64,000 nucleotides of DNA from contig NC_004722.1 in assembly GCF_000007825.1 (NCBI RefSeq), positions 574,501 through 638,500 on the forward strand, written 5' to 3'. The notes beneath the pieces were generated by a model. It saw only the letters and a list, made by a program, of their open reading frames with translations. It did not search any database and was not told the DNA's origin. The position numbers and the translations under genes were made by a program. This DNA comes from Bacillus cereus ATCC 14579. GTDB taxonomy: Bacteria; Bacillota; Bacilli; Bacillales; Bacillaceae_G. Below, piece by piece: positions 43,616 to 51,651 of the stretch (its first letter is position 1; every line of letters begins with the position of its first letter).

Positions 43616-44509
43616 TTATCCCTCAAAGAAATAACTTTCTGCTAATTCACGGACAGTCATTTGTTCTGTTTCATCATTAAGTTTTGCAATTATGCTTCGT
43701 TCAATCGCTCGCATAACAGGAATATATACACCTAAATCACATGCGTCGATAATACCACGAATACTTGCTGCTTCTTCACTTACACGTCCATCGCGAGCTA
43801 AAGGCATAAGGTCGCTTGCAAATGCAACAAACTTTTCAATTGTTGCAACATCATTTAATTTTGATTCTGCTAATAATAGTTCTTTTAATGTATCACCTTG
43901 AATGTAAGGAACTTCAATAATAACGAAACGGTTTTTTAACGCTTCATTTAGTTCACTTGTTCCAACGTAACCTTCGTTAATCGCAGCAATTACACGGTAT
44001 TCGTCATCACCGTATACAACCTCTTGTGTAAATGGGTTTGTGATCATTTTACGGTAATCTAATGCACCGTGAAGAAGTGGTAACGTTTCAGGTTTTGCCA
44101 TATTGATTTCGTCAATATATAGGAAGTGACCGTTCTTCATTGCTTTCATAAGAGGACCGTTAACGAATGAAACTTCAGATGCACCATCTTTCGTTTGTAG
44201 TGTGTTGTATCCTAAAATACCCTCTACATCTAAGTCGACAGAGCAGTTAATGCTATGCATTGGTTTTTGGAATAAAGAAGAAAGAGTTTCCGCTAGTACT
44301 GTTTTACCACTACCAGTCGGTCCTTTTAATAGAATGTTCTTGCCAAGAAGAAGTGCTGTAATCGCATCTTCAATAATGCTATTATCAGACGCTTTATATA
44401 TTTTCGTTCCGATTAAATGTGCATTTTCACCAGCTTCTTGCTTATTCTTTTCATGAATCGTAGAAAGCTGTTGTTTTAAATCAGCATGTATATGAAATTG
44501 TTCTAACAT
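43616..44509 (-). CDS. yojN: MoxR-type AAA+ ATPase (NorQ/CbbQ-like, YojN)
   Basis: The 297-residue AAA+ protein has Walker A GPTGSGKT, Walker B FLYIDEINMA, sensor AAINEGYVG and an arginine finger in LKNRFVIIEV. It works with the following VWA protein as a chaperone pair. I start it at ATG 44509 (MLEQFHIH) behind AGGTGGG; the frame is open 36 codons further upstream but that part is hydrophobic nonsense without an RBS. The two genes form one operon. Confidence 0.9.
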   Translation of the reverse strand: MLEQFHIHADLKQQLSTIHEKNKQEAGENAHLIGTKIYKASDNSIIEDAITALLLGKNILLKGPTGSGKTVLAETLSSLFQKPMHSINCSVDLDVEGILGYNTLQTKDGASEVSFVNGPLMKAMKNGHFLYIDEINMAKPETLPLLHGALDYRKMITNPFTQEVVYGDDEYRVIAAINEGYVGTSELNEALKNRFVIIEVPYIQGDTLKELLLAESKLNDVATIEKFVAFASDLMPLARDGRVSEEAASIRGIIDACDLGVYIPVMRAIERSIIAKLNDETEQMTVRELAESYFFEG

Positions 44510-44604
44510 GTATTTCCCACCTAACATTATTTTCATAAAGTAATACATCTTATGATAACTTGTTTTAATATGGTATGCAAAGAAAAGGAAGGGGGATAAA
44601 GGGA

Positions 44605-44636
44605 AAAGAAAAAGCAATCAAGATGAAGTTGATTGC
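44605..44636 (-). terminator. Terminator of the cardiolipin synthase gene
   Basis: GCAATCAA and TTGATTGC (44614-44621, 44629-44636) pair around a 7-nt loop. On the minus strand TTTTTCTTTT follows, directly after the cls stop. Confidence 0.82.
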
Positions 44637-46166
44637 CTACAGTAAAGGAGAAATAAGCCTCATGAAAGACTCCAATATGCGTTTTTTTATACTTCTTTTT
44701 TGGAAAGAGTTCCATTTAATTTCAGTTGAATGTTTAAAATCTTCTTCAAAATCACGTTTAATATCGTGAACTGTTTTTGATTCATAAAGTACACTAATAA
44801 TTTCGTAATTCAATTCAAAGCTACGTACATCCATGTTCGCTGTTCCAATAGTTGCAATTGTATCATCAACGAGTACAATTTTTGCATGCATAAAACCATC
44901 TTTATAACTGTAAATAGAAGCACCAGCTTTTAAAAGCGGAGTGAAATAGGATTGAGATGCTTGATCACTAATGATGCTATCACTTTTACCTGGATATAAA
45001 ATCCGTACATCTATTCCGGCAATTGCACTTAAGCGTAATAATGTTAAAGTTTCTTGATCTGGAATAAAGTAGGGTGTAGCGATCCAAATGGATTTTTTTG
45101 CAGAGCCCATAACAGCTAATAATGTATTACGAATACTTTTATCATCGGAGCTTGGTCCGCTTGCTACGATTTGAACAGCACCTTCTGCATTTGAAATCTC
45201 TTTACCTGGGAAGTATTGTCTATTCATGAATTGATCCCAGGAATAAGTATTTAAACCACTAGAGGCATAGAGCCAGTCTTCTAGAAAGATTGCTTGTAAT
45301 TTATATAATGCTTTTCCTTCTATTTTTAAATGACTATCACGCCAAACAGGAAATTTCTTGGAACGGCCAAGATATTCATCACCGACATTGAGTCCTCCGG
45401 TAAAACCAATTTCGCCATCTACAATAACAATTTTTCGATGGTTACGATAATTGACAGTTTCAAGTAACCAAGCTGAAAAAATAGGGTCAAATTCTACAAT
45501 TTCAATCCCAGCTTCTTTCATAGGTTGTAAAAATCGTCTTCTTAACGTATTACTTCCAAGGCCATCATAAAGGAAGCGTACAATAACACCATCTTTTGCT
45601 TTTTGTATTAAAGCATCTCGAACTTTTGTACCAATTTCATCAGATTTATAAATGTAGTATTGAATATGTATATGATGTTTTGCTTGCTCTATAGCTCGCA
45701 AAATTTCTGAAAATGTTTGATCTCCGTTTGTTAAAAGTTTTGTAGTTGTTCTATCTGCGGCAGGACCGCCTCCAAATTTTTGTATGACTTCTGTTAAATG
45801 TATGGAACGTTCATTTAGTGGGACTGTGAGTAATAACTCTAGTCTTCTTCCTTCTAATATTTCACGGAATAATTTTCTTTGTTCTTCTGAACGATGGAGA
45901 TGTTTTTTTCTTCTCCAGCGGCTGCGTCCGAAAATAGCGTATAAAAGCACACCTATAATAGGAAGAAGTGCTAATACTAAAAACCATGCTAATGTACTTT
46001 GTGGAGATCTATTTTCTATAAAAATAACGAATGAAATTCCTACGATTGTGATGGACCATAGAGCACCGACAAATGTATATAACGAGATATACGATGTATT
46101 TAATAGGAACAGAACGATAGATACAATTGTAAATATTAATAGTAATTGAACGATAGGCTTCTTCAT
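44637..46166 (-). CDS. cls: Cardiolipin synthase (phospholipase D type)
   Basis: It condenses two phosphatidylglycerols to cardiolipin plus glycerol at the membrane. The 509-residue protein has two N-terminal transmembrane helices and two PLD HKD motifs: NHRKIVIVDG with downstream GGLNVGDEY, and MHAKIVLVDD with GTANMD. This is the standard bacterial Cls architecture. ATG 46166 follows AGGGGAA. Monocistronic; B. cereus group genomes carry several paralogues and which one this is cannot be decided here. Confidence 0.95.
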   Translation of the reverse strand: MKKPIVQLLLIFTIVSIVLFLLNTSYISLYTFVGALWSITIVGISFVIFIENRSPQSTLAWFLVLALLPIIGVLLYAIFGRSRWRRKKHLHRSEEQRKLFREILEGRRLELLLTVPLNERSIHLTEVIQKFGGGPAADRTTTKLLTNGDQTFSEILRAIEQAKHHIHIQYYIYKSDEIGTKVRDALIQKAKDGVIVRFLYDGLGSNTLRRRFLQPMKEAGIEIVEFDPIFSAWLLETVNYRNHRKIVIVDGEIGFTGGLNVGDEYLGRSKKFPVWRDSHLKIEGKALYKLQAIFLEDWLYASSGLNTYSWDQFMNRQYFPGKEISNAEGAVQIVASGPSSDDKSIRNTLLAVMGSAKKSIWIATPYFIPDQETLTLLRLSAIAGIDVRILYPGKSDSIISDQASQSYFTPLLKAGASIYSYKDGFMHAKIVLVDDTIATIGTANMDVRSFELNYEIISVLYESKTVHDIKRDFEEDFKHSTEIKWNSFQKRSIKKRILESFMRLISPLL

Positions 46167-46380
46167 TTCTATATAATTCCCCTAATCTTTTTTCAATATA
46201 GACTTCTTAAATAGAAGATGTAATATGACATCTTTATTATAAGGTGTTTTGCTTTTTTTACAAAATATAGACATTTCACCTATACTTTCCGCATTTGTCC
46301 TACATACAGTGTACTATCCCATTTTTTATCCCACTCTTAACGCATATGAAAATGAAAAAATCGAAAAGGAGCGGAGAAAC

Positions 46381-46734
46381 ATGAATTATATAGAAAATAA
46401 TGGATTGTATTATCGAAATCATCATGGAGGACACAATCATGGTGGGCACAATCATAACGGTGGACATCATCACCATGGAGGACACAATCACTATGATCAC
46501 CATCATCATCACGGAGGCGGATGGGGCTGGGGTGGTGGTAGTTCATGGGGAGGCGGATTTTTCCCTGGAAGCTTTGCAGGAGGAGTGTTAGGCGGACTGA
46601 CAGCTGGTGCATTAACAGGTGCAACAAGTGGAGGGTATTATCCCGCTCCATATCCAGTAGCTTATCCATCACCATACCCTGTAACGTATCCAATGCCATA
46701 CCCAGGTTATCAGCAAATACCATATTCGTATTAA
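46381..46734 (+). CDS. Gly/His-rich, Tyr/Pro-tailed protein, possibly spore-coat associated
   Basis: The 117-residue protein is low complexity. Residues 14-45 are almost all His, Gly and Asn (repeats of GGHNH), then comes a Gly/Trp stretch, a small glycine-zipper-like hydrophobic patch (FAGGVLGGLTAGALTGA), and a C-terminal YP repeat (PYPVAYPSPYPVTYP). There is no signal peptide. The composition recalls Bacillus spore-coat proteins such as YeeK, and the His run could bind metals; neither is shown. ATG 46381 after AAAAGGAGCGGAG marks the true start. A strong terminator follows. Confidence 0.75.
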   Translation: MNYIENNGLYYRNHHGGHNHGGHNHNGGHHHHGGHNHYDHHHHHGGGWGWGGGSSWGGGFFPGSFAGGVLGGLTAGALTGATSGGYYPAPYPVAYPSPYPVTYPMPYPGYQQIPYSY

Positions 46735-46766
46735 ACTAAAAAAGAGGCTATCCTCTTTTTTAGTTT
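46735..46766 (+). terminator. Terminator after the Gly/His-rich gene
   Basis: ACTAAAAAAGAGG and CCTCTTTTTTAGT pair around CTAT. The following gene-free stretch to 47214 is AT-rich with only a small AAAATAT/ATATTTT dyad (about 46807-46824). I see no riboswitch or clear operator there. Confidence 0.88.
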
Positions 46767-47214
46767 AATACGGTATTTATTTATAAAATACTTCCAAAAT
46801 TAAGGTGAAAATATGTTAATATTTTGTTATTGTAATTCAAAAACATATACATTGATGTAGAGTTTTATATTATTATTCGTGAATAGTTATGTAGTATGCT
46901 CTAATTTCTATTTCGTTATTAAAAACAAAGAGATCAGATGTGAGTGGTATTAGTTGGAAACAAGGCTTGCATAGAGACACTTAAAGGGATTGCAGTATAA
47001 TAAGGCGCGAAATAATTAGGGAGATGAGAAGCTACTATTTATAATTAGAACGGTATAATATTGCTTTTTATTACAAATAATATTATGTTATTTTAATCGG
47101 TCTATTCAAAAAGATAATTTATGTAATGGGCTAGTATTAGAAAATGAAATATCTCTATTTCTATGAAGAGAAACAGGTTGTGTTTTAGTCAGATAGAAGC
47201 AAGGAGAGATGCGC

Positions 47215-48918
47215 ATGCTAGAACAGAGAGGTCATGCATTATATGACTCTTCATTGCGAGATTTAAAGTTAGCATTAGATGAGTCTTCAATTGTTGCAAT
47301 TACAGATCGAAAAGGTCTTATTACATATGTAAATGATAAATTTTGTGAAATCTCTAAATACAAAAGAGAAGAATTAATTGGAAAAGATCACCGTATTTTA
47401 AATTCAGGACATCATCCAAAAACCTTTTTTCAAGATTTATGGAAACGTATTTTGAATGGGAAAGTATGGACAGGTGAGATTCGGAATCGAGCAAAAGATG
47501 GTACATATTATTGGGTCAAAACAACAATTGTTCCATTTTTAAATGAAAAAGGAGAGCCATACCAATTTATCGCAATTCGAAATGATATTAGTAGTAGAAA
47601 AGAAGCGGAACATAGATTGCGGCTAAGTGAAAGTCGTTATAGGGAACTTGCCTATCATGATGCTTTAACGAGTTTGCCTAACCGTTTACAATTAATAACG
47701 ACCGTTAACGAATTGATTGCAGATAAAAAAGAATTTGGTATGATTTACTTTGATTTGGACCGTTTTAAATTAGTAAATGATACATTAGGTCATATGATAG
47801 GGGATTTACTTTTAAGTGAAGTTGCTTCAAGGTTGCATTATGTACTAGGAGAGAAAGATGTTTTGGCTAGGCTAGGTGGCGACGAATTTGTGCTGTTAAC
47901 AAAAAATCATAGACAAGATGATATGAGTCAGTTAGCGACATCTGTATTGTCATGTTTTCAGGCACCATTTATGCTGGAAGGCCATGAAGTATACATTTCA
48001 GCTAGTCTAGGACTTTGTTCTTATCCACAAGACGGACAAGATGTGGAAACGTTATTGAAAAACTCTGACTTAGCTATGTATAGTGCAAAAGAACAGGGGA
48101 GAAACGCTGCGTGTTTCTTTACAGATGAGCTACGCGCGAAAATAAATCGTAGAATGAAAGTTGAGTTTGCTTTGCAAAAGGCAATTCGTGATGAAGAGTT
48201 AGATGTAGCATTGCAGCCTATTATTGATTTGAAAACGAAGAGATATTCTGGTATAGAAGCTCTAGTACGTTGTATGACAGAAGACGGACCTATTTCACCA
48301 AGCGAATTTATCCCTGTAGCTGAAGAGTCTGGACTTATTATAAAACTAGGAGACTGGGTATTAGAAAAATCATGTCGCTTGTTTAAAACATTGCCGAATT
48401 ATCAAGAAGGACTAAAGTTATCTGTGAATTTATCTATACAACAATTAATGCAGAAACGTTTTATTTTATCAGTACGTAGCATTTTAAAGAGAACTGGTTT
48501 TCCTCCGAACCGTTTAATATTAGAAATAACGGAAAGTATTGCAGTCCGCCATTTTGATTATATTATTGCTACATTACAAGAATTAAGAAATATGGGTGTT
48601 TTAATTGCTTTGGATGATTTCGGAACTGGCTATTCTTCCTTATATTATTTAAAACAACTACCACTGGATATTGTAAAAATTGATCGTAATTTTATTCGTG
48701 AATTTCATTATGATCACGCACAACCAGAACGAACGATTGTAAAATCCGTTATTGAAATTGCTCATAGTTTAAATTTAGCAGTAGTTGCTGAAGGAGTAGA
48801 AACAGTAGAGCAAGAGAGTTTGTTACAATCAATGAGCTGTGATTATGTACAGGGATTTTATTATGCGAAACCTTTATCTGTAGGAGAGCTAAAAGAAAAG
48901 TTAATTACAGATTTTTAA
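47215..48918 (+). CDS. PAS-GGDEF-EAL protein (cyclic di-GMP turnover)
   Basis: The 567-residue soluble protein has an N-terminal PAS/PAC domain (about residues 15-135, ITYVNDKFCEISKY), a GGDEF domain with intact motif at 221-225, and an EAL domain starting at Glu348 (EAL). The latter has the metal and catalytic residues of LSVNLS, DDFGTG, KIDRNFI and AEGVET. Both synthesis and hydrolysis of c-di-GMP are thus possible. The I-site position before GGDEF reads GEKD instead of RxxD, so product inhibition may be lost. No membrane segment. ATG 47215, 8 nt after AAGGAG, is favoured over ATG 47209. Confidence 0.93.
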   Translation: MLEQRGHALYDSSLRDLKLALDESSIVAITDRKGLITYVNDKFCEISKYKREELIGKDHRILNSGHHPKTFFQDLWKRILNGKVWTGEIRNRAKDGTYYWVKTTIVPFLNEKGEPYQFIAIRNDISSRKEAEHRLRLSESRYRELAYHDALTSLPNRLQLITTVNELIADKKEFGMIYFDLDRFKLVNDTLGHMIGDLLLSEVASRLHYVLGEKDVLARLGGDEFVLLTKNHRQDDMSQLATSVLSCFQAPFMLEGHEVYISASLGLCSYPQDGQDVETLLKNSDLAMYSAKEQGRNAACFFTDELRAKINRRMKVEFALQKAIRDEELDVALQPIIDLKTKRYSGIEALVRCMTEDGPISPSEFIPVAEESGLIIKLGDWVLEKSCRLFKTLPNYQEGLKLSVNLSIQQLMQKRFILSVRSILKRTGFPPNRLILEITESIAVRHFDYIIATLQELRNMGVLIALDDFGTGYSSLYYLKQLPLDIVKIDRNFIREFHYDHAQPERTIVKSVIEIAHSLNLAVVAEGVETVEQESLLQSMSCDYVQGFYYAKPLSVGELKEKLITDF

Positions 48919-48924
48919 TAAAAA

Positions 48925-48948
48925 AGAGAAGCCAGCAGCTTCTCTTTA
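48925..48948. terminator. Bidirectional terminator between GGDEF-EAL and APC genes
   Basis: AAAGAGAAG and CTTCTCTTT pair around a 6-nt loop, with A and T runs outside. Confidence 0.85.
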
Positions 48949-48949
48949 T

Positions 48950-50347
48950 TTAATCCGTTTTTTGTGAGTCTTTCATTAGTACTGGATAAAGAATAAGACC
49001 TAATACGAACAATCCAATTCCTAAGAAGAACGTTTTTAAATCAGCAGTTCCCGTTTTGATAACCCAAATGGAGTATACCAACGCCAATGTAGTAATGATT
49101 CCATCTTTTACTCGAGATCCTGGCAGTATATCATACGTTTCTCCTGTAATAACTAATTTTAATTGGTACAAGGTAGAAACAAGGTATGGAATTAAATAGG
49201 CTAATGTTGCTACGACGATAGCGAAACTATACGCTTCTGAAACAGTACCAGAAATCGTTGAAAATAAGAAAATTTGCGTCATTACATTTGTAATCAATAA
49301 TGATTTTGCAGGACTACCTTTTTTATTTGTTTTCCCGAAAAACTTAGGGAAAAGTCCATTTTTTGCTGCCTGGTAAGGTACCTCTGAACTAACAACAATC
49401 CAGCCAACTGTAGATCCAAATAAAGATATAAGAGCGAGTAAAGCCATTATATATGCACCTTTATTTCCAATTGCTAAATTTAATGCGTCTACTAATGGTT
49501 TTTGAGACTCTTTTAAAGCATCTTGCGGAAGAGCTCCCATTGTAAGTAAAGTAATTGACATGTAAATAAGAAGAGCGATAATTAATCCGAAAATCGTAGC
49601 TTTTTTTACATCGCGCTGTGATTTTGCACGATTAGAAAGCATAACTGCTGATTCAATACCGATAAATGCCCAGAGTGTTGCAATAGCAGCTGAATTGATT
49701 TGTCCACCTAATGAGATTGATTGTCCAGCTTCATTCATAAAGGTTTGACCGTCTCCGAAATTAGAGGCGTTGAAAATGAATAATGTAATTACAATAAACA
49801 TTGTAAATCCAATAATTTTTGCAATGGTAGCAAGTAGATTCATGTTTCCAGCTCGATCAATATTTTGAGAAAGAATATATTGAATTCCCCAAAGCATAAG
49901 GCTACATACGAGGAAAGTTAATCCTTTTCCGAGTTCCAGTGAAAATCCATTTATTGAAAAAAGAATTTGCTTACTTTGTAAAACTGGAAAGAATGTTGAT
50001 AAATATCCAGCAAAGGAAATAATAACAGATGCTGTTGCAGCCCAGTTAGCAGCCCAATATCCCCATGCCATACTATATCCTGCAACTTTACCAGCTTTTT
50101 TTGAAGGAAACATCGCTTGAGCATAGCTTTGTGGTCCAGCTTTTAATTCTGGTTTCCGAATCGCTAAATTTCCAAATACAAGTGCAATCATAAATACGCC
50201 AAGGCCTGTAATACTCCATGCGAGTGTAGAACCCATTGGCCCTGATACTTGTGCTAAATTTGCCGGAAGCATAAATACGCCACCGCCAACCATATTCCCG
50301 ATAACAAATGCTGTTAAAACCCATAATCCCCATTTTTTCGTTTCCAT
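48950..50347 (-). CDS. APC-family amino acid antiporter (basic amino acid/polyamine branch)
   Basis: The 465-residue membrane protein has about 12-13 helices. It has the APA-family start GNMVGGGVFMLPANLA and WAFIGIESAVMLSNRAKSQRDVKKAT, as in ArcD/AdiC/PotE and histidine-histamine exchangers. It probably exchanges a basic amino acid for its product, but no decarboxylase or deiminase gene is adjacent. Start ATG 50347 after AAAGGAG. A leader encoding four consecutive His codons and a terminator hairpin lie upstream, suggesting that histidine supply controls it and that histidine or a derivative is a substrate; this is inference. Confidence 0.85.
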   Translation of the reverse strand: METKKWGLWVLTAFVIGNMVGGGVFMLPANLAQVSGPMGSTLAWSITGLGVFMIALVFGNLAIRKPELKAGPQSYAQAMFPSKKAGKVAGYSMAWGYWAANWAATASVIISFAGYLSTFFPVLQSKQILFSINGFSLELGKGLTFLVCSLMLWGIQYILSQNIDRAGNMNLLATIAKIIGFTMFIVITLFIFNASNFGDGQTFMNEAGQSISLGGQINSAAIATLWAFIGIESAVMLSNRAKSQRDVKKATIFGLIIALLIYMSITLLTMGALPQDALKESQKPLVDALNLAIGNKGAYIMALLALISLFGSTVGWIVVSSEVPYQAAKNGLFPKFFGKTNKKGSPAKSLLITNVMTQIFLFSTISGTVSEAYSFAIVVATLAYLIPYLVSTLYQLKLVITGETYDILPGSRVKDGIITTLALVYSIWVIKTGTADLKTFFLGIGLFVLGLILYPVLMKDSQKTD

Positions 50348-50414
50348 TTTTGTTAACTCCTTTGTAGTAAGTTTTGCTTAAACATCATTTTTTACTAGCT
50401 TTTTGACAATAAAA

Positions 50415-50454
50415 AAAGAGCCATGTAGATAAAAAAATACCTACATGGCTCTTT
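50415..50454 (-). terminator. Attenuator terminator in the APC antiporter leader
   Basis: A 17-bp stem (50415-50431 with 50438-50454, one G-T pair when read on the minus strand) is followed on the minus strand by seven T. It lies about 70 nt before the antiporter start and after the leader peptide, where it would stop transcription before the gene. Confidence 0.85.
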
Positions 50455-50461
50455 CGCCAAA

Positions 50462-50497
50462 GCGTAGGTACAACGGGAATAACCCTTGTACCTACGC
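50462..50497 (-). promoter_or_regulatory. Leader hairpin competing with alternative pairings
   Basis: A perfect 12-bp stem (50462-50473 with 50486-50497) is extended by GGG/CCC across a 1-nt bulge. Its distal arm region (50480-50488) is also exactly complementary over 9 nt to 50518-50526 next to the leader stop. Part of its other arm (50464-50470) can pair over 7 nt with the terminator arm 50438-50444. Mutually exclusive folds of this kind are typical of attenuators. Confidence 0.75.
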
Positions 50498-50523
50498 GTA
50501 ATTTTTCCGCTAGGTTTCAAGGG

Positions 50524-50583
50524 TTACGTATGATGATGATGTTTTTGTGCAAATGTAACTACAGTTGTTGTATAAGTAAGCAT
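50524..50583 (-). CDS. Leader peptide with four consecutive histidine codons
   Basis: A 19-residue frame, MLTYTTTVVTFAQKHHHHT, starts with ATG at 50583 behind GGGAG at 9 nt (and GAGGAG further up). The His codons (50541-50530) end 3 nt before the final Thr codon and stop, and the stop overlaps the first pairing segment of the attenuator. This layout is that of amino acid biosynthesis leader peptides such as the enteric his leader, but here it precedes a transporter. Confidence 0.7.
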   Translation of the reverse strand: MLTYTTTVVTFAQKHHHHT

Positions 50584-50619
50584 AGTTCTTTGCTCCCTTT
50601 CTCCTCTGATTTTGAAGTT

Positions 50620-50648
50620 AGTATACTACATGTTTTTTTGAATGAAAA
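50620..50648 (-). promoter_or_regulatory. Candidate promoter for leader and APC antiporter
   Basis: On the minus strand, TATACT (50625-50620) is the -10. A poor -35, TTTTCA (50648-50643), lies 17 nt upstream. Transcription would start near 50613 and include the leader peptide. Confidence 0.5.
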
Positions 50649-50799
50649 GAAAAATATAAAAATTTTTATAAAAATACGTTTTAAAGATTAAATATTTACC
50701 TATATTTTTCTTGTACTGGAAAATAAGTGAGAGATTGGCAGAAGAGTGAAGCATGTTATAATACATATAGAATTAGAAGGTGACAAGGGGCTATTGTAG

Positions 50800-51510
50800 A
50801 TGATGAGTAAGTATGAACAAATTTATACAGAAATCAGTAAATCTATTGATAATAAACAATTAAAAGAGGGATGCAAAATCCCATCAGAAACAGAATTAAT
50901 GAAGCAGTATGAGGCAAGCCGAGGCACGGTAAGAAAAGCTGTAGATTTACTGCAAGAGCGTGGATATGTGCAAAAAATTCATGGAAAAGGTGTTTTTGTT
51001 TTAAAGCGAAAAAATATTGAATTTAATTTTGGCGGTATTGTAAGTTTCCAAGAAGAAAATGAACGTTTAGGACGTCATTGTATTACGGAAGTTGTGGAAA
51101 TGGACAAAGAAAAAGCCACAAAAGACATTGCGAAATTATTAAATGTAAAAGAAAAAACAGAGATTGACCATATTAAACGTGTACGAAATATTGATGGAGA
51201 AAAAGTAATTTTAGATATAAATCATTTTGTATCTGAGTTTATTCCAGGATTAACGAAAGAAATTGCAACTGCATCGATTTATAAATACATCGAGAAAGAG
51301 CTTGGGCTACATATTAGTTATTCGCAGAGGGTAATAGAAGTACAGCCATGTACAGAGGATGACAGAAAGTATTTAGATTTAAATGGAACAGACTATGTTG
51401 TCGTTGTGAAAAACTTTACACATTTGTATGATGGAAGTCAGTTTGAATATACAGAATCACGCCACCGTTTAGATATTTTTCACTTTTCGGATGTGGCACG
51501 CAGGAAGTAA
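50800..51510 (+). CDS. treR: Trehalose operon repressor TreR (GntR family)
   Basis: The 236-residue protein has an N-terminal GntR winged helix (about residues 5-70, SETELMKQYEASRGTVRKAVDLL) and a C-terminal UTRA ligand domain. TreR represses trehalose uptake and cleavage genes and is released by trehalose-6-phosphate. It lies directly upstream of the PTS and phosphotrehalase genes but has its own terminator (51512-51548). Palindromic operators precede the PTS gene. Start ATG 50800 or 50803, with AGGGG upstream. Confidence 0.92.
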   Translation: MMSKYEQIYTEISKSIDNKQLKEGCKIPSETELMKQYEASRGTVRKAVDLLQERGYVQKIHGKGVFVLKRKNIEFNFGGIVSFQEENERLGRHCITEVVEMDKEKATKDIAKLLNVKEKTEIDHIKRVRNIDGEKVILDINHFVSEFIPGLTKEIATASIYKYIEKELGLHISYSQRVIEVQPCTEDDRKYLDLNGTDYVVVVKNFTHLYDGSQFEYTESRHRLDIFHFSDVARRK

Positions 51511-51511
51511 A

Positions 51512-51548
51512 GAGGTGGAACAAAATATTGTTTCATCTCTTTTTTTTA
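51512..51548 (+). terminator. Terminator of treR
   Basis: AAGAGGTG-x-AACA and TGTT-x-CATCTCTT pair around a short AT loop, followed by a T run. It separates treR from the operon it controls. Confidence 0.8.
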
Positions 51549-51562
51549 TAAAAAAAACACAA

Positions 51563-51627
51563 ACTCGTATATACGAGTGTTGACTAACTTATATATACGA
51601 GTTAATATGTAATTGTAAACGGTATCA
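51563..51627 (+). promoter_or_regulatory. treB promoter with two TreR-type operators and a cre site
   Basis: ACTCGTATATACGAGT (51563-51578) is a perfect 16-bp palindrome just upstream of the -35 TTGACT (51580-51585). A second copy with two mismatches (51586-51603) fills the 17-nt spacer to the -10 TAATAT (51603-51608). TGTAAACGGTATCA (51614-51627), at the likely transcription start, matches the CcpA cre consensus at every position. Specific repression plus catabolite repression is strongly suggested. Confidence 0.88.
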
Positions 51628-51651
51628 AAAAAAGAAAAGAGGGACGGGAAT

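Noticed and set aside
46421..46520. Short tandem repeats that could look like a CRISPR or satellite array
   Set aside because: The repeats are codons of a low-complexity protein, with no constant spacer length.
46300..46723. Other frames within the His/Gly-rich gene
   Set aside because: The repeated GGHNH codons keep several frames open. Only the frame from 46381 has an RBS and a protein-like start.
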